This document shows, in pieces, positions 26,512 through 36,588 of a stretch of DNA of 64,000 nt. A program made the translations under genes and the position numbers. Below the pieces are notes generated by a model. That model saw only the letters and a list, made by a program, of their open reading frames with translations, was not told the DNA's origin and did no database searches. The stretch comes from Sphingomonas sp. JC676 (GTDB taxonomy: Bacteria > Pseudomonadota > Alphaproteobacteria > Sphingomonadales > Sphingomonadaceae): NCBI RefSeq assembly GCF_014489075.1, contig NZ_JACTGR010000001.1:124001-188000 (forward strand), in the 5' to 3' direction. How positions within the stretch are numbered: the first letter of the stretch is position 1; each line of letters starts with the position of its first letter.

Positions 26512-26822
26512 TGACCGATCGCTATGCCGGAAAGCCGTTCCTGAAGCTGCTCGATTGCTATGTGCTCGATTCGATCGGGCATCTCGACGCGGAGAGCGAC
26601 GCGGCATTGACGGCGATGGAGCCGAAGTTGCGCGAGACCTTCGGGGCGACGGGCGCGTGGCGAGCGATCGTCGCCGATCGCATGCAGTTCCCCCAAGGCA
26701 TGCAGGGTGCCATCCGCGACGTCTGGGAGAAGGGCAGGGGCAAGTTCGCCGCCGCCAACGGACGCGAGCCCGATCCGGGCGAATTCACGCAGATCTTCGT
26801 GGACACCAATTTCCCGCACTGA
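26511..26822 (+). CDS. Conserved hypothetical protein between glmU and glmS
   Basis: 103 residues, acidic, without signal peptide or membrane segment (MTDRYAGKPFLKLLDCYVLD; DPGEFTQIFVDTNFPH at the end). The start overlaps the glmU stop by one base, so it is translated with the UDP-GlcNAc pathway genes. I do not recognise a family. Its position inside glmU-x-glmS suggests a linked role, but nothing in the sequence proves it. Confidence 0.8.
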   Translation: MTDRYAGKPFLKLLDCYVLDSIGHLDAESDAALTAMEPKLRETFGATGAWRAIVADRMQFPQGMQGAIRDVWEKGRGKFAAANGREPDPGEFTQIFVDTNFPH

Positions 26823-26844
26823 AGCGGCAGAGGAAATATTTGAA

Positions 26845-28668
26845 ATGTGTGGCATCGTTGGCATCGTCGGCAAGGAAGACGTCGCGGAGCGGCTGTATGA
26901 CGGCCTGAAGCGGCTCGAATATCGCGGCTATGATTCGGCGGGCATCGCCACCGATTTCGAGGGCCGGATCGAGCGCCGCCGTGCCTCGGGCAAGCTCGTC
27001 CATCTCGGCGAGGAACTCGCCGCGCATCCGCTGCCCGGCACCACCGGCATCGCGCACACCCGCTGGGCGACGCATGGCGGCCCGACCACCAACAACGCGC
27101 ACCCGCACGCCACCGGCGAAGTCGCCCTCGTCCACAACGGCATCATCGAGAACTTCAAGACGCTGCGGGACGAGTTGCTCGCGCGCGGCCGCAAGTTCGA
27201 GAGCGAGACCGATACCGAAGTCGTCGCGCATCTCGTCAGCGAGAAGGTCGAGAACGGCATGGCGCCCGCCGAAGCCGTCGCCGAGGTGCTGCCGCGGCTC
27301 CACGGCGCCTTCGCGCTCGCCATCCTGTTCCGCGAGCATCCCGAGCTGCTGATCGGCGCGCGGCTCGGCTCGCCTCTGGTCGTCGGCTATGGCGAGGGCG
27401 AGACCTATCTCGGCTCCGACGCGCTCGCGTTGGCGCCGCTCACCCAGCGCATCGCCTATCTGGAGGAGGGCGACTGGGTCGTCATCACGCATGACGGCGC
27501 GCAGATCTTCGACAAGGACAATACTCCCGTCGAGCGCCCGATCACCATCTCCGGCGTCACCGGCGAGCTGATCTCCAAGGGCAATCACCGGCATTACATG
27601 CTCAAGGAGATCTACGAGCAGCCGATCGTCGTCGCCCAGACCTTGCGCTCCTACCTCCAGCGCATGGAGGATCGCGTCACCCTGCCGATCCCCGAATATG
27701 ATCTTTCGTCCGTCAAGCGCGTCACCATCGTCGCGTGCGGGACTAGCTTCTATGCCGGCATGGTCGCCAAATACTGGTTCGAGCAGTTCGCCCGGGTGCC
27801 GGTCGATCTCGATGTCGCCTCCGAGTTCCGCTACCGCGAGCCGGTGATGGAGGAGGGCGGCCTGGCGCTCTTCATCAGCCAGTCGGGCGAGACCGCAGAC
27901 ACGCTCGCGGCGCTGCGCCATGCCCGCGCCGAGGGCCAGACGATCGCGGTGGTGGTCAATGTCCCCACCAGCTCGATGGCGCGCGAGGCGGACCTGCTGC
28001 TGCCGACCCATGCCGGTCCCGAGATCGGGGTCGCTTCGACCAAGGCGTTCACCTGCCAGCTCGCGGTGCTCGCGGCGCTCGCGGCAAATCTCGCGCGCGC
28101 CAAGGGCAAGCTGAGCCCCGCCGAGGAGAAGACGATCGTCAAGCATCTCGCTGAGGCGCCGGCGGCGCTTAATGCCGCGCTGGCTTATGACGAATCGATC
28201 GAGGCGATGGCGCACACGATCGCCAGCGCGCGCGACGTGCTCTATCTCGGCCGCGGCACCGATTATCCGCTGGCGCTGGAAGGCGCGCTCAAGCTCAAGG
28301 AAATCAGCTATATCCACGCCGAAGGCTATGCCGCCGGCGAGATGAAGCACGGGCCGATCGCGCTGATCGACGACAATGTGCCCGTCATCGTCATCGCCCC
28401 TTCGGGTCCGCTGTTCGACAAGACCGTGTCGAACATGCAGGAGGTGCAGGCGCGGGGCGGCAAGGTCGTGCTGATCTCCGATTATGACGGCGTCCAGGCG
28501 GCGGGCGAGGGGTGCATGGCGACGATCACCATGCCCAAGGTCCACCCGCTGATTGCGCCGCTCGTCTACGCGGTGCCGGTGCAGCTGCTCGCCTATCACG
28601 TCGCGGTCGCCAAGGGCACCGACGTCGATCAGCCGCGCAACCTCGCCAAGTCGGTGACGGTCGAATAG
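26845..28668 (+). CDS. glmS: Glutamine--fructose-6-phosphate aminotransferase (isomerizing)
   Basis: 607 residues. Class-II glutaminase domain with catalytic Cys2 (MCGIVGIVGKEDVAERL), two SIS domains and the C-terminal signature PRNLAKSVTVE. It makes glucosamine-6-phosphate, the first step to UDP-GlcNAc. The ATG at 26845 is fixed by the catalytic Cys being residue 2; a GAGGAAA-type ribosome site lies upstream. With glmU this forms the amino-sugar supply for the polysaccharide genes at the right end. Confidence 0.98.
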   Translation: MCGIVGIVGKEDVAERLYDGLKRLEYRGYDSAGIATDFEGRIERRRASGKLVHLGEELAAHPLPGTTGIAHTRWATHGGPTTNNAHPHATGEVALVHNGIIENFKTLRDELLARGRKFESETDTEVVAHLVSEKVENGMAPAEAVAEVLPRLHGAFALAILFREHPELLIGARLGSPLVVGYGEGETYLGSDALALAPLTQRIAYLEEGDWVVITHDGAQIFDKDNTPVERPITISGVTGELISKGNHRHYMLKEIYEQPIVVAQTLRSYLQRMEDRVTLPIPEYDLSSVKRVTIVACGTSFYAGMVAKYWFEQFARVPVDLDVASEFRYREPVMEEGGLALFISQSGETADTLAALRHARAEGQTIAVVVNVPTSSMAREADLLLPTHAGPEIGVASTKAFTCQLAVLAALAANLARAKGKLSPAEEKTIVKHLAEAPAALNAALAYDESIEAMAHTIASARDVLYLGRGTDYPLALEGALKLKEISYIHAEGYAAGEMKHGPIALIDDNVPVIVIAPSGPLFDKTVSNMQEVQARGGKVVLISDYDGVQAAGEGCMATITMPKVHPLIAPLVYAVPVQLLAYHVAVAKGTDVDQPRNLAKSVTVE

Positions 28669-28672
28669 GCGG

Positions 28673-29029
28673 CTAGCCGAGCAGCGTCCGCAGCACGGTG
28701 GCGATATCGCGCTCGCCATAGGGCTTTTCGATCAGCGGCGCTCCGCCGGTAAAGCCTTCCGGCGTCGCGCCATAGCCGCTGGCGAAGGCGAAGGGCACGC
28801 CGCGCGCGCGCAATGCCTCGGCGATCGGCGTGCTGCGCTCGCCGGCCAGGTTGATGTCAAGGATCGCGGCGTCGAGTGCTTCGTTTTCGGCCAGCGCCAG
28901 ACCTTCGGACAAGCGGCCCGCAGGGCCGACGGGCACGCATCCCAACGCGTCCAATATGTCTTCGAGGCACATCGCCACCACGGGCTCATCCTCGACCACC
29001 AGCACGCGCAGCGGGCCGAACTCGTTCAT
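28673..29029 (-). CDS. Single-domain response regulator (partner of HWE kinase)
   Basis: 118-residue receiver domain without output domain. Acidic pair VVEDEP near residue 11, phospho-acceptor Asp in AILDINLAG near residue 55, and lysine in LIEKPYGE. The start overlaps the kinase stop as ATGA, so the two are translationally coupled. Stand-alone receivers next to HWE kinases often relay phosphate to other proteins; the target here is not in the window. Confidence 0.88.
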   Translation of the reverse strand: MNEFGPLRVLVVEDEPVVAMCLEDILDALGCVPVGPAGRLSEGLALAENEALDAAILDINLAGERSTPIAEALRARGVPFAFASGYGATPEGFTGGAPLIEKPYGERDIATVLRTLLG

Positions 29030-31173
29030 TCCGCGCCCTCGGGCAGCGGCGCGTCGACCGTGCAGACCACGCCTTCGGGCTGGAAGTCGATCGTCACCGT
29101 TCCCGCCAGCTCGGCCGCAAGGCCGCGCTCGATCATCCGCGTGCCGAAGCCGCGCTGCGTCGGCGCCGCAACCATGGGACCGCCGCGCTCCTCCCAAACC
29201 AGCGAGAGCCGCGCCGAGCCGTCTCGCGAGGTGCGAGCCCAGCGGATCGCGACATGGCCTCGCGGTCGCGAAAGCGCGCCATGCTTGACCGCGTTGGTTG
29301 CCAGTTCGTGGATCGCCAGCGCCAGGCTGATCGCGGTCTTGGGAAGGATCGCGAGATCGGGTCCGTCGAGCGTGAAACGGCCCGTATCACCACCATGCGG
29401 AGCAACCGCGTCACCGATGATCTGCGTCATCGAGACGGCGCCCCAATGTTCGCGGGTGAGCAGGTTATGCGCCTCGGACAGCGCGGCCAGCCGCCCTTCG
29501 AACGCGCGCCGCGACATGGCCGGATCGGCATCGTCCTTGAAGCTCTGCTGGGCAATGCCCTGGACGATCGCCAGCGTGTTTTTCACGCGGTGGTTGAGCT
29601 CGTCGACCAGCAGCCGCAGATGCGCCTCGTTGCGCCGCGCCTCGGTCATGTCGCGGGCGATCGCGTGGAGGCCGGCCGGCTTGCCCTCGGCATCGGCGGT
29701 GAGCTGCGAGTTGATCTCCCAGAAAAGCTGGCGGCCGTCCCTGGCGCGGACATTGACCATGAAGCGCGTCGTGCCGCCTTCGGCCAGCTTTCGCCTGAAC
29801 GCTCCCATGCTCACGGCAAACTGGTCGGGGTCCATGAAATCGGCGATCGATCGCCCGACGACCTCCGCCTCGGCATAGCCGAGCGCCGCGAGCACGGCCG
29901 GATTCACCGAGGTGATCTTCTGATCGAGTGTGGTGGTGATCAGATAGTCGTTGGCCTGTTCGAAGATCGTGCGGAACCGCGTCTCGCTGTCGCGCAGCTC
30001 GTCCTCGGCGCGCTTGCGGTCGGTCACGTCGAATGACACGCCGACGAAACGGCTGGGCCGGTCGTCGAGATAGTCGATGCGGCTGCCATGGCTTTGCAGC
30101 CAGCGCTCCTGATGGGTGTCGGCCCGGCAGATGCGATATTCGATCGTGTACGGCACCGCTTCGCGGATGCAGCGCAGCGCGGTCTCGCGGACCCGATCGA
30201 GATCGGCGGGATGCACTCGTTCCAGCCATTCGTCGAAGCTGCCCTGACTTTTCTTTCGGCGCGGCATGCCGAGCAGATCGAAGCGATTGGGTGACCATTC
30301 GCCTTCGAGGGTTTGCAGGTCGAGTTCCCAGGTCGCCATGCCGGCGCCCTCGGTCGCGAGCCGCAGGCTCTCCTCGCTCTTGCGCAGCGCCGCCTCGGCC
30401 TCGCGCCGCTGCGTCACATCGATCGTCACCGCCAGCACGCCGAACGGCTCGCCATCGGGGCGGCGGATCACCGACACCGAATTGTTGACCCAGACGAGGC
30501 TGCCGTCCTTGCGGATATAGCGCTTCTCATGGGTGTACGGCGTGCCGTCGCGCACCGCGCGCTCGAACAGCCCAAGGTTGCGGCCGAGATCGTCGGGATG
30601 GGTGATCGACTGCATCGTGCGGCTCAGCAGTTCCTCGCGGCTCCAGCCGGCGATCTCGCAGAAACGGTCGTTGACCAGGGTGAACCGGCCATCGAGATCG
30701 ACCTGGCCGAAGCCCGCCGTTGCCTGGCTGATGAACGCCGATAGCTGCGCCTCGCGCTCGCGCAGTGACAGCTCGGCTTCCTTCGCCTCGGTGATGTCAT
30801 GGGCAACGCCGATAAAGCCGATATGGCACCCCTGCGCGTCCCAGCGCGGCGACGAGGTCGAGTGCAGCCAGCGCCATTCGCCCTTGTTGCTGCGATAGCG
30901 TCCTTCGAGTTCGAAGGTCTGGAGGCTGGCCTCGCCCGCGACCGATTCCGCGAGCAGCCGTGGCGCGTCCACGGGGTGGATGATCGCGCGCCAATCGAAT
31001 TCGAGCGCTTCGTCGTACGATATGCCCAGAAACTCGACATAGGCGCGGTTGACGAAGCTGCGGCGCCGATCGAGCCGCGTGACCCACACCGCCACGGGGG
31101 CGCTGTCCGCAATCAGGCGGAACTCGTCTTCCCCCACGGGAAGCGGTTCGTGTCCCGCTTGCGTTTCGATCAT
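29026..31173 (-). CDS. Multi-PAS histidine kinase, HWE family
   Basis: 715 residues without membrane helices. Four PAS/PAC repeats occupy roughly residues 15-130, 140-250, 265-385 and 395-515 (for example ITHPDDLGRNL; FVGVSFDVTDRK; MDPDQFAVSM). The C-terminal kinase has HRVKNTLAIVQGIAQQ, then HELATNAVKHGALSR and WEERGGP, the three marks of HWE kinases. Such soluble PAS kinases sense redox or light-linked ligands, but no cysteine of the LOV type is obvious. Coupled to the receiver gene downstream. Confidence 0.9.
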   Translation of the reverse strand: MIETQAGHEPLPVGEDEFRLIADSAPVAVWVTRLDRRRSFVNRAYVEFLGISYDEALEFDWRAIIHPVDAPRLLAESVAGEASLQTFELEGRYRSNKGEWRWLHSTSSPRWDAQGCHIGFIGVAHDITEAKEAELSLREREAQLSAFISQATAGFGQVDLDGRFTLVNDRFCEIAGWSREELLSRTMQSITHPDDLGRNLGLFERAVRDGTPYTHEKRYIRKDGSLVWVNNSVSVIRRPDGEPFGVLAVTIDVTQRREAEAALRKSEESLRLATEGAGMATWELDLQTLEGEWSPNRFDLLGMPRRKKSQGSFDEWLERVHPADLDRVRETALRCIREAVPYTIEYRICRADTHQERWLQSHGSRIDYLDDRPSRFVGVSFDVTDRKRAEDELRDSETRFRTIFEQANDYLITTTLDQKITSVNPAVLAALGYAEAEVVGRSIADFMDPDQFAVSMGAFRRKLAEGGTTRFMVNVRARDGRQLFWEINSQLTADAEGKPAGLHAIARDMTEARRNEAHLRLLVDELNHRVKNTLAIVQGIAQQSFKDDADPAMSRRAFEGRLAALSEAHNLLTREHWGAVSMTQIIGDAVAPHGGDTGRFTLDGPDLAILPKTAISLALAIHELATNAVKHGALSRPRGHVAIRWARTSRDGSARLSLVWEERGGPMVAAPTQRGFGTRMIERGLAAELAGTVTIDFQPEGVVCTVDAPLPEGAE

Positions 31174-31546
31174 GGGGCGTGGCGCGCTCGGAGAGGCATC
31201 TGTTCCTTACCTAGCCGGTATGTGCTTCAAATCAACGGCGAAACATTGCTTAGCAACAACGGCTTTCAAAACGGTCACCAGCGGTGTTGCGGAAGGCAAT
31301 CGAGCGGCGCGTCGCCGGAGGTTTCAAGCCGAAGCCGCTAGAGGGATCTTCTGCGCGGCTTCGGCTCGTTCCCCGAGCGCGCAACCCGTTCCGAAGGAAC
31401 AGACGCGTGGCGCTCGCTTTACTGGCAGGGCTTCCGGGAGGACGGAAGCGCCCGCGAACCGGCCTTTAGCCAAATCATAGCTGCATGTTCATTCAGGTGT
31501 TCCCCATTCCGGGAAATCCCTGTTCCGGGAAATCCCGGGTGCGCGA
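31174..31546. other. Intergenic region between cysQ and the HWE kinase
   Basis: About 370 bp with no supported gene. It holds an 11-bp perfect inverted repeat (31327-31337 with 31354-31364, GCCGAAGCCGC) that could weakly terminate cysQ on the minus strand, a short palindrome GTTCC-GAA-GGAAC (in 31390-31410), and two tandem 14-nt direct repeats described separately. The promoter of the leftward PAS kinase must lie here. Confidence 0.7.
31507..31536. repeat. Two tandem TTCCGGGAAATCCC repeats downstream of cysQ
   Basis: Exact 14-nt copies at 31507-31520 and 31523-31536, 16 nt apart. Each contains the near-palindrome TTCCGGGAA, and on the minus strand each can form a small hairpin (GGGATTTCCC). 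They lie just past the cysQ stop; they may be a processed 3' end or a protein site. Confidence 0.5.
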
Positions 31547-32266
31547 TCAGGGACCGCAGGCGCGCACCGTATCCAGCACGCGCTGCGCCCATTCCTTGCG
31601 GCAGATCAGCAGGTCCGGGATGCTGGTGCCTTCACGGTTATAGACGATCGGCGATCCGTCGATCCGCGAGGCGTGGAGCCCGGCAGCCAATGCAACCGCG
31701 ACCGGCGCGCAATTGTCCCATTGGTGCTGGCCGCCGGAGTGGAGGTAGATCTCCGCCTCACCGCGTACCACCGCCATCGCCTTGGCACCCGCCGATCCCA
31801 TGCCGAGATGGATCGCGCCGATCTTGGCGCCGACGTCCTCGCAGAGCTTGCTCGGGCGCGAACGGCTGACCAGCATCCGCGGCGGGACGTGCGCGGGCGG
31901 TAGCGGGGGCGGGGCGTCGCTCGAGATGGTCACGCCCAGCCGCGGCAGCGCGACCGCGCCCACCGCCGCCGCGCCGTCGATCGCCAGTGCCACATGCACC
32001 GCCCAATCCTCGCGCCGCTCGCCGAATTCGCGCGTGCCGTCGAGCGGATCGACGATCCACACCCGGTGCGCCTTCAGCCGCGCCAGATCGTCGGCCGATT
32101 CCTCCGAAAGGATCGCATCGTCGGGCCGCGCGGCGCGCAGCCGGTCGAGAATCAGTACATTCGCCTCGCGGTCGCCGCGCGCGCCGCCGGCGCATTCGCC
32201 CTGGATGACGAGCAGCAGCTTGCCGGCATCGGTGGCCAGATCGCGGGCGAGTTCTGCGTCGGTCAA
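31547..32266 (-). CDS. cysQ: 3'(2'),5'-bisphosphate nucleotidase
   Basis: 239 residues from TTG at 32266. Inositol-monophosphatase-fold enzyme that hydrolyses PAP, the by-product of PAPS use in sulfate assimilation. The metal-binding motifs are present: EESADD near residue 61, [10 protein letters not shown] near residue 80, and WDNCAPVA further on. The start codon TTG overlaps the cysNC stop as TTGA, with GGAG upstream; no ATG alternative is in frame nearby. Confidence 0.9.
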   Translation of the reverse strand: MTDAELARDLATDAGKLLLVIQGECAGGARGDREANVLILDRLRAARPDDAILSEESADDLARLKAHRVWIVDPLDGTREFGERREDWAVHVALAIDGAAAVGAVALPRLGVTISSDAPPPLPPAHVPPRMLVSRSRPSKLCEDVGAKIGAIHLGMGSAGAKAMAVVRGEAEIYLHSGGQHQWDNCAPVAVALAAGLHASRIDGSPIVYNREGTSIPDLLICRKEWAQRVLDTVRACGP

Positions 32267-34179
32267 ATCACCGGACTCCAGGTGCCCATGATCAGCTCGA
32301 CGATGCGCTCGGCCGCCGCCTCGGGCGTCTCCTTGGTCGTGTCGATGCGGATTTCGGGGTTCGCCGGCGCCTCATAGGGGCTGGAGATGCCGGTGAAGTT
32401 GGCGATCTCGCCGGCGCGCGCCTTCTTGTAGAGACCTTTCACGTCGCGCTCCTCCGCCAGCGCCAGCGGCGTGTCGACGAAGATCTCGAAGAATTCGCCT
32501 TCGGGCAGCATTGATCGCACCATATCGCGCTCGGCGCGGAAGGGCGAGATGAATGCGGTCAGCACGATCAGCCCAGCATCGGTCATCAGCTTGGCGACCT
32601 CGCCGATGCGACGGATATTCTCGATCCGATCCTGGTCCGTGAAACCCAGGTCGCGATTGAGCCCGTGGCGGACATTGTCGCCGTCGAGCAGGAAGCTGTG
32701 CTTGCCCAGCGCGTGGAGCCGCTTCTCGACCATATTGGCGATCGTCGACTTGCCCGAGCCCGAGAGCCCGGTGAACCAGAGCAGCCGCGCCTTCTGCCCT
32801 TTTTGCTGGGCATGCGCCTCGCGGGTGATCTCGATCGCCTGCCAATGCACGTTCTGCGCGCGGCGCAGCGCGAAATGCAGCATGCCCGCGGCGACCGTGG
32901 CGTTGGTCAGCTTGTCGACCACGACGAAACCGCCGAGGTCGCGATTGTCCGCGTAGGGCTCGAACACAATCGTGCGGTCGGTCGCGATCTCCGCGGTGCC
33001 GATATCGTTCAGCTGGAGCGTCTTGACCGAGGTCCGCGCCAGCGTGTTGATGTCGATCGCGTAATCGGGTGCGCGTACGAGCGCGCTTACCGTCTGGGTG
33101 CCGAGCTTGAGCCAATATGCGCGACCGGGCAGCAATTCGGCCTGGTCCATCCAGACGATCGTCGCCTTGAACTGATCGGATGCCTCGGGCGGCGCATCGG
33201 CGATGGCGATCACGTCGCCGCGTGAGCAATCGACTTCGTCGGCCAATGTCAGCGTGACCGACTGGCCCGCGACCGCCTCGTCCAGATCGCCGTCCATCGT
33301 CACGATGCGCGAGATGGTGCTGGTCTTGCCCGAGGGCAGGATGCGTACTGCATCCCCAGGCCGGATCGTGCCGCTGGAGACCAATCCGGCAAAGCCGCGA
33401 AAGTCGAGATTGGGCCGGTTGACCCATTGCACCGGCATCCGGAACGGCTTGGCGCGATCCGCTTCGGCATCGACATCCACCGTTTCGAGATGCTCGATCA
33501 GCGTGGGGCCGACGTACCAAGGCGTGTTCGCCGACAGCGCGGTGATGTTGTCGCCCTTGAACCCCGAGATCGGGATCGCGGTGAACGCCTCGATGCCGAT
33601 CTCGCTCGCAAAGGCGCGATAGTCCTCGACGATCGCGTCGAACCTGGCCCGGTCATAGCCGATCAGGTCCATCTTGTTCACCGCCAGCACGATGTGACGG
33701 ATGCCGATCAGGTGCGCGAGGAAGCTGTGCCGACGGGTCTGGGTAAGCACGCCCTTGCGTGCGTCGATCAGGATCACCGCGAGGTCGGCGGTCGATGCGC
33801 CGGTCACCATGTTGCGGGTGTACTGCTCGTGCCCCGGCGTGTCGGCGACGATGAACTTGCGTTTCTCGGTCGCGAAGAAGCGATAGGCGACGTCGATCGT
33901 GATGCCCTGTTCGCGCTCGGCGGCGAGCCCGTCGACCAGCAGGGCGAAGTCGATCTCCTGGCCCTGGGTGCCGACGCGCTTCGAATCATTCTCCAGCGCG
34001 GAGAGCTGGTCCTCGAAGATTTGCTTCGAATCGTAGAGCAGCCGCCCGATCAGCGTCGACTTGCCGTCGTCCACCGATCCGCAGGTGATGAAACGCAGCA
34101 GCGTCTTGTTCTGGTGCTGGGCGAGATAGGCCGAGATATCGGACGCGATCAGCGCATCGGGGCGATAGGAAGAGGTCAG
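32263..34179 (-). CDS. cysNC: Sulfate adenylyltransferase subunit 1 / adenylylsulfate kinase fusion, apparent CTG start
   Basis: Bifunctional protein of 638 residues from CTG. The N-terminal CysN GTPase (G1 [10 protein letters not shown] near residue 35, [16 protein letters not shown]) drives ATP sulfurylase with CysD; the C-terminal CysC kinase ([13 protein letters not shown] near residue 450, [15 protein letters not shown]) makes PAPS. In frame there is no ATG, GTG or TTG between the upstream stop and the P-loop Val, where initiation would delete conserved residues. The CTG at 34179 has AGGAGG 7 nt upstream and overlaps the cysD stop as CTGA. Confidence 0.93.
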   Translation of the reverse strand: MTSSYRPDALIASDISAYLAQHQNKTLLRFITCGSVDDGKSTLIGRLLYDSKQIFEDQLSALENDSKRVGTQGQEIDFALLVDGLAAEREQGITIDVAYRFFATEKRKFIVADTPGHEQYTRNMVTGASTADLAVILIDARKGVLTQTRRHSFLAHLIGIRHIVLAVNKMDLIGYDRARFDAIVEDYRAFASEIGIEAFTAIPISGFKGDNITALSANTPWYVGPTLIEHLETVDVDAEADRAKPFRMPVQWVNRPNLDFRGFAGLVSSGTIRPGDAVRILPSGKTSTISRIVTMDGDLDEAVAGQSVTLTLADEVDCSRGDVIAIADAPPEASDQFKATIVWMDQAELLPGRAYWLKLGTQTVSALVRAPDYAIDINTLARTSVKTLQLNDIGTAEIATDRTIVFEPYADNRDLGGFVVVDKLTNATVAAGMLHFALRRAQNVHWQAIEITREAHAQQKGQKARLLWFTGLSGSGKSTIANMVEKRLHALGKHSFLLDGDNVRHGLNRDLGFTDQDRIENIRRIGEVAKLMTDAGLIVLTAFISPFRAERDMVRSMLPEGEFFEIFVDTPLALAEERDVKGLYKKARAGEIANFTGISSPYEAPANPEIRIDTTKETPEAAAERIVELIMGTWSPVI

Positions 34180-35138
34180 AAATAGCCCTCCTGCTTCTTC
34201 TTCTCCATGCTCGCGGCCTGATCGTGATCGATCGCGCGGCCCTGGCGCTCGGAAGTGGTGGTGAGCAACATCTCCTGGATCACCGCCTCCAGTGTGTCGG
34301 CCGCGCTCTCCACCGCGCCGGTCAGCGGATAACAGCCGAGGGTGCGGAAACGGATCGATCGCTCGACCGGCACCTCGCCCGGGCGCAGCCGGAAGCGATC
34401 GTCATCGACCATCAGCAGCAACCCGTCACGCTCCACCGTCGGGCGCGGTGCGGCGAAATAGAGCGGCACGATCTCGATCCCCTCGGCGAGGATGTATTGC
34501 CAGATGTCGAGCTCGGTCCAGTTGGAGAGCGGGAAGACGCGGATACTCTCGCCCTTGTTCTTGCGAGCATTGTAGAGATGCCAGAGTTCGGGGCGCTGCT
34601 GCTTGGGGTCCCAGCGGTGGCTCGCGGTGCGAAAGCTGAAGATCCGCTCCTTCGCCCGGCTCTTTTCCTCGTCGCGTCGCGCGCCGCCGAACGCCGCATC
34701 GAAGCCATATTTGTCGAGCGCCTGCTTGAGCCCCTCGGTCTTCCACATGTCGGTGTGGAGCCCGCCATGGTCGAACGGGTTGATGCCTTTTTCCTGCGCC
34801 TCGGGATTGTGGTGGACGAGCAGGTCCATGCCCGCGTCCGCCGCCGCCTTGTTGCGCAGATCGTACATCGCGCGGAATTTCCAGGTCGTGTCGACATGGA
34901 GCAGCGGGAAGGGCGGGGGCGCCGGATAGAAGGCCTTCTTGGCGAGGTGCAGCATCACGGCGCTGTCCTTGCCCACTGAATAGAGCATCACCGGCTTCTC
35001 GGCCTCGGCGACCACTTCGCGCAGGATATGGATACTCTCGGCTTCGAGCCGCTGGAGGTGCGTCAACGAAGGCGTTGAAAGGCCGCCCCTTGTTTCAATG
35101 CCAACGCTATCGCCGTCCATGGTGCTTCGATGCAGCAT
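34176..35138 (-). CDS. cysD: Sulfate adenylyltransferase subunit 2
   Basis: 320 residues. PAPS-reductase-like fold that makes APS from sulfate and ATP with CysN. P-loop-like [13 protein letters not shown] near residue 55, [10 protein letters not shown] and [19 protein letters not shown] match CysD; E. coli CysD is 302 aa, so the first ~15 residues may be extra and an ATG at residue 7 is an alternative start. First gene of cysD-cysNC-cysQ, each joined by a 4-nt overlap. Confidence 0.95.
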   Translation of the reverse strand: MLHRSTMDGDSVGIETRGGLSTPSLTHLQRLEAESIHILREVVAEAEKPVMLYSVGKDSAVMLHLAKKAFYPAPPPFPLLHVDTTWKFRAMYDLRNKAAADAGMDLLVHHNPEAQEKGINPFDHGGLHTDMWKTEGLKQALDKYGFDAAFGGARRDEEKSRAKERIFSFRTASHRWDPKQQRPELWHLYNARKNKGESIRVFPLSNWTELDIWQYILAEGIEIVPLYFAAPRPTVERDGLLLMVDDDRFRLRPGEVPVERSIRFRTLGCYPLTGAVESAADTLEAVIQEMLLTTTSERQGRAIDHDQAASMEKKKQEGYF

Positions 35139-35209
35139 GGACGGCGATTTAGGAAGGTGCGCGAGGCGCGGCGATCTAGTTTATGTTTAGCGGGGGATAC
35201 CCACCGGGA

Positions 35210-36526
35210 TCAGAGCTTTGCCGGCTTGCCCACGCCGACCAGCTTCAGCCCCGCCCGCGCGGCTTCGGCCGGCGGATAGATGTTGCGCAGGTCGACCAGC
35301 AGCGGCGCCTTCATCGATGCCGCGATGCGGCCGAGATCGAGCGCGCGGAACGCGTCCCACTCGGTCACGATCACTACCGCATCGGTGCCGTCGGCAGCGG
35401 CATAGGCGCTTTCGGAGAATTCGACATTGGTGAGCAGCGGCCGCGCCTGCTCGAAACCCTCGGGATCATATGCCTTCACCGTCGCGCCGGCATCCTGCAG
35501 CGCTGCGATGATCGCCAGGCTCGGCGCGTCGCGCATGTCGTCGGTATTGGGCTTGAAGGTCAGGCCCAATATGCCGACGGTCTTGCCGCGCACGTCGCCG
35601 CCCATCGCCTTGATGACCTTGCGGCCCATCGCGCGCTTGCGGGCGTCGTTCACCTGCACGGTCGCCTCGACGATCCGGAGCGGCGTCTCGTTGTCCGCCG
35701 CCGTCTTCATCAGCGCCAGCGTGTCCTTGGGGAAGCACGAGCCGCCATAGCCGGGGCCGGCGTGGAGGAACTTGGAGCCGATGCGGTTGTCCATGCCGAT
35801 GCCGCGCGACACTTCCTGCACGTCGGCGCCCACCTGTTCGCACAGGTCCGCGATCTCGTTGATGAAGGTGATCTTGACCGCCAGGAAGGCGTTGGCGGCA
35901 TATTTGATCAGCTCCGAAGTGCGGCGGCCGACAAACAGCAAAGGTGCTGACTGGTTGAGCGACAGCGGGCGATAAATGTCGCGCATCACCTGGCGCGCGC
36001 CCTCGTCATCTGTCCCGAGCACGACGCGATCCGGCCGCTTGAAGTCCTCGATCGCCGCGCCTTCGCGCAGGAATTCGGGGTTGGAGACTACTTTGGCGCC
36101 ACTATCGGGAGCCACTTCGGCGATGATCCGCTCGACTTCGTCGCCGGTGCCCACCGGCACGGTCGACTTGGTGACGATCACGCTGGGCCTAGTCAGATTC
36201 TCGGCGATCTCGCGCGCGGCGGCGAAGACATAGGAGAGATCGGCATGGCCGTCGCCGCGCCGACTAGGGGTGCCGACCGCGATGAACACCGCGTCGGCAT
36301 CCTTGACGCCCTCGGCCAGATCGGTCGTGAACGACAGGCGGCCGGCACGCACATTGTTGGCCACCAGCTCGGCCAGCCCGGGCTCGTAGATCGGCATCAC
36401 ATTTTGGTGCAGCAGCTCGATCTTGCGCGAATCCTTGTCGACGCAAACGACTTCGTGACCGAAATCCGAGAAGCAGGCGCCGGAAACCAGGCCGACATAG
36501 CCGGTGCCGATCATAGCAATACGCAC
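35210..36526 (-). CDS. ugd: UDP-glucose 6-dehydrogenase
   Basis: 438 residues from GTG at 36526 (AGGGGA upstream), giving the usual N-terminus RIAMIGTGYVGLVSG. NAD-binding GTGYVG at the start, active-site cysteine in GYGGSCFPKD near residue 262, and a C-terminal UDP-binding domain. It oxidises UDP-glucose to UDP-glucuronate for acidic polysaccharide. It is separate from the wec/wza cluster at the right end of the window but works on GalU's product. Confidence 0.95.
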   Translation of the reverse strand: MRIAMIGTGYVGLVSGACFSDFGHEVVCVDKDSRKIELLHQNVMPIYEPGLAELVANNVRAGRLSFTTDLAEGVKDADAVFIAVGTPSRRGDGHADLSYVFAAAREIAENLTRPSVIVTKSTVPVGTGDEVERIIAEVAPDSGAKVVSNPEFLREGAAIEDFKRPDRVVLGTDDEGARQVMRDIYRPLSLNQSAPLLFVGRRTSELIKYAANAFLAVKITFINEIADLCEQVGADVQEVSRGIGMDNRIGSKFLHAGPGYGGSCFPKDTLALMKTAADNETPLRIVEATVQVNDARKRAMGRKVIKAMGGDVRGKTVGILGLTFKPNTDDMRDAPSLAIIAALQDAGATVKAYDPEGFEQARPLLTNVEFSESAYAAADGTDAVVIVTEWDAFRALDLGRIAASMKAPLLVDLRNIYPPAEAARAGLKLVGVGKPAKL

Positions 36527-36588
36527 GAAGAATCCCCTGTAGCTAGGTTGGTGGGCTCTTAGCGTAACTGCGCCCCGCGGCAAGCCGT

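Noticed and set aside
26785..28719. A 644-codon open frame antisense to glmS
   Set aside because: Shadow of glmS third-position GC bias; low-complexity translation and no ribosome site.
31174..31546. Possible EcfG-type stress promoter upstream of the HWE kinase
   Set aside because: GGAAC is present but no CGTT lies at the required spacing.
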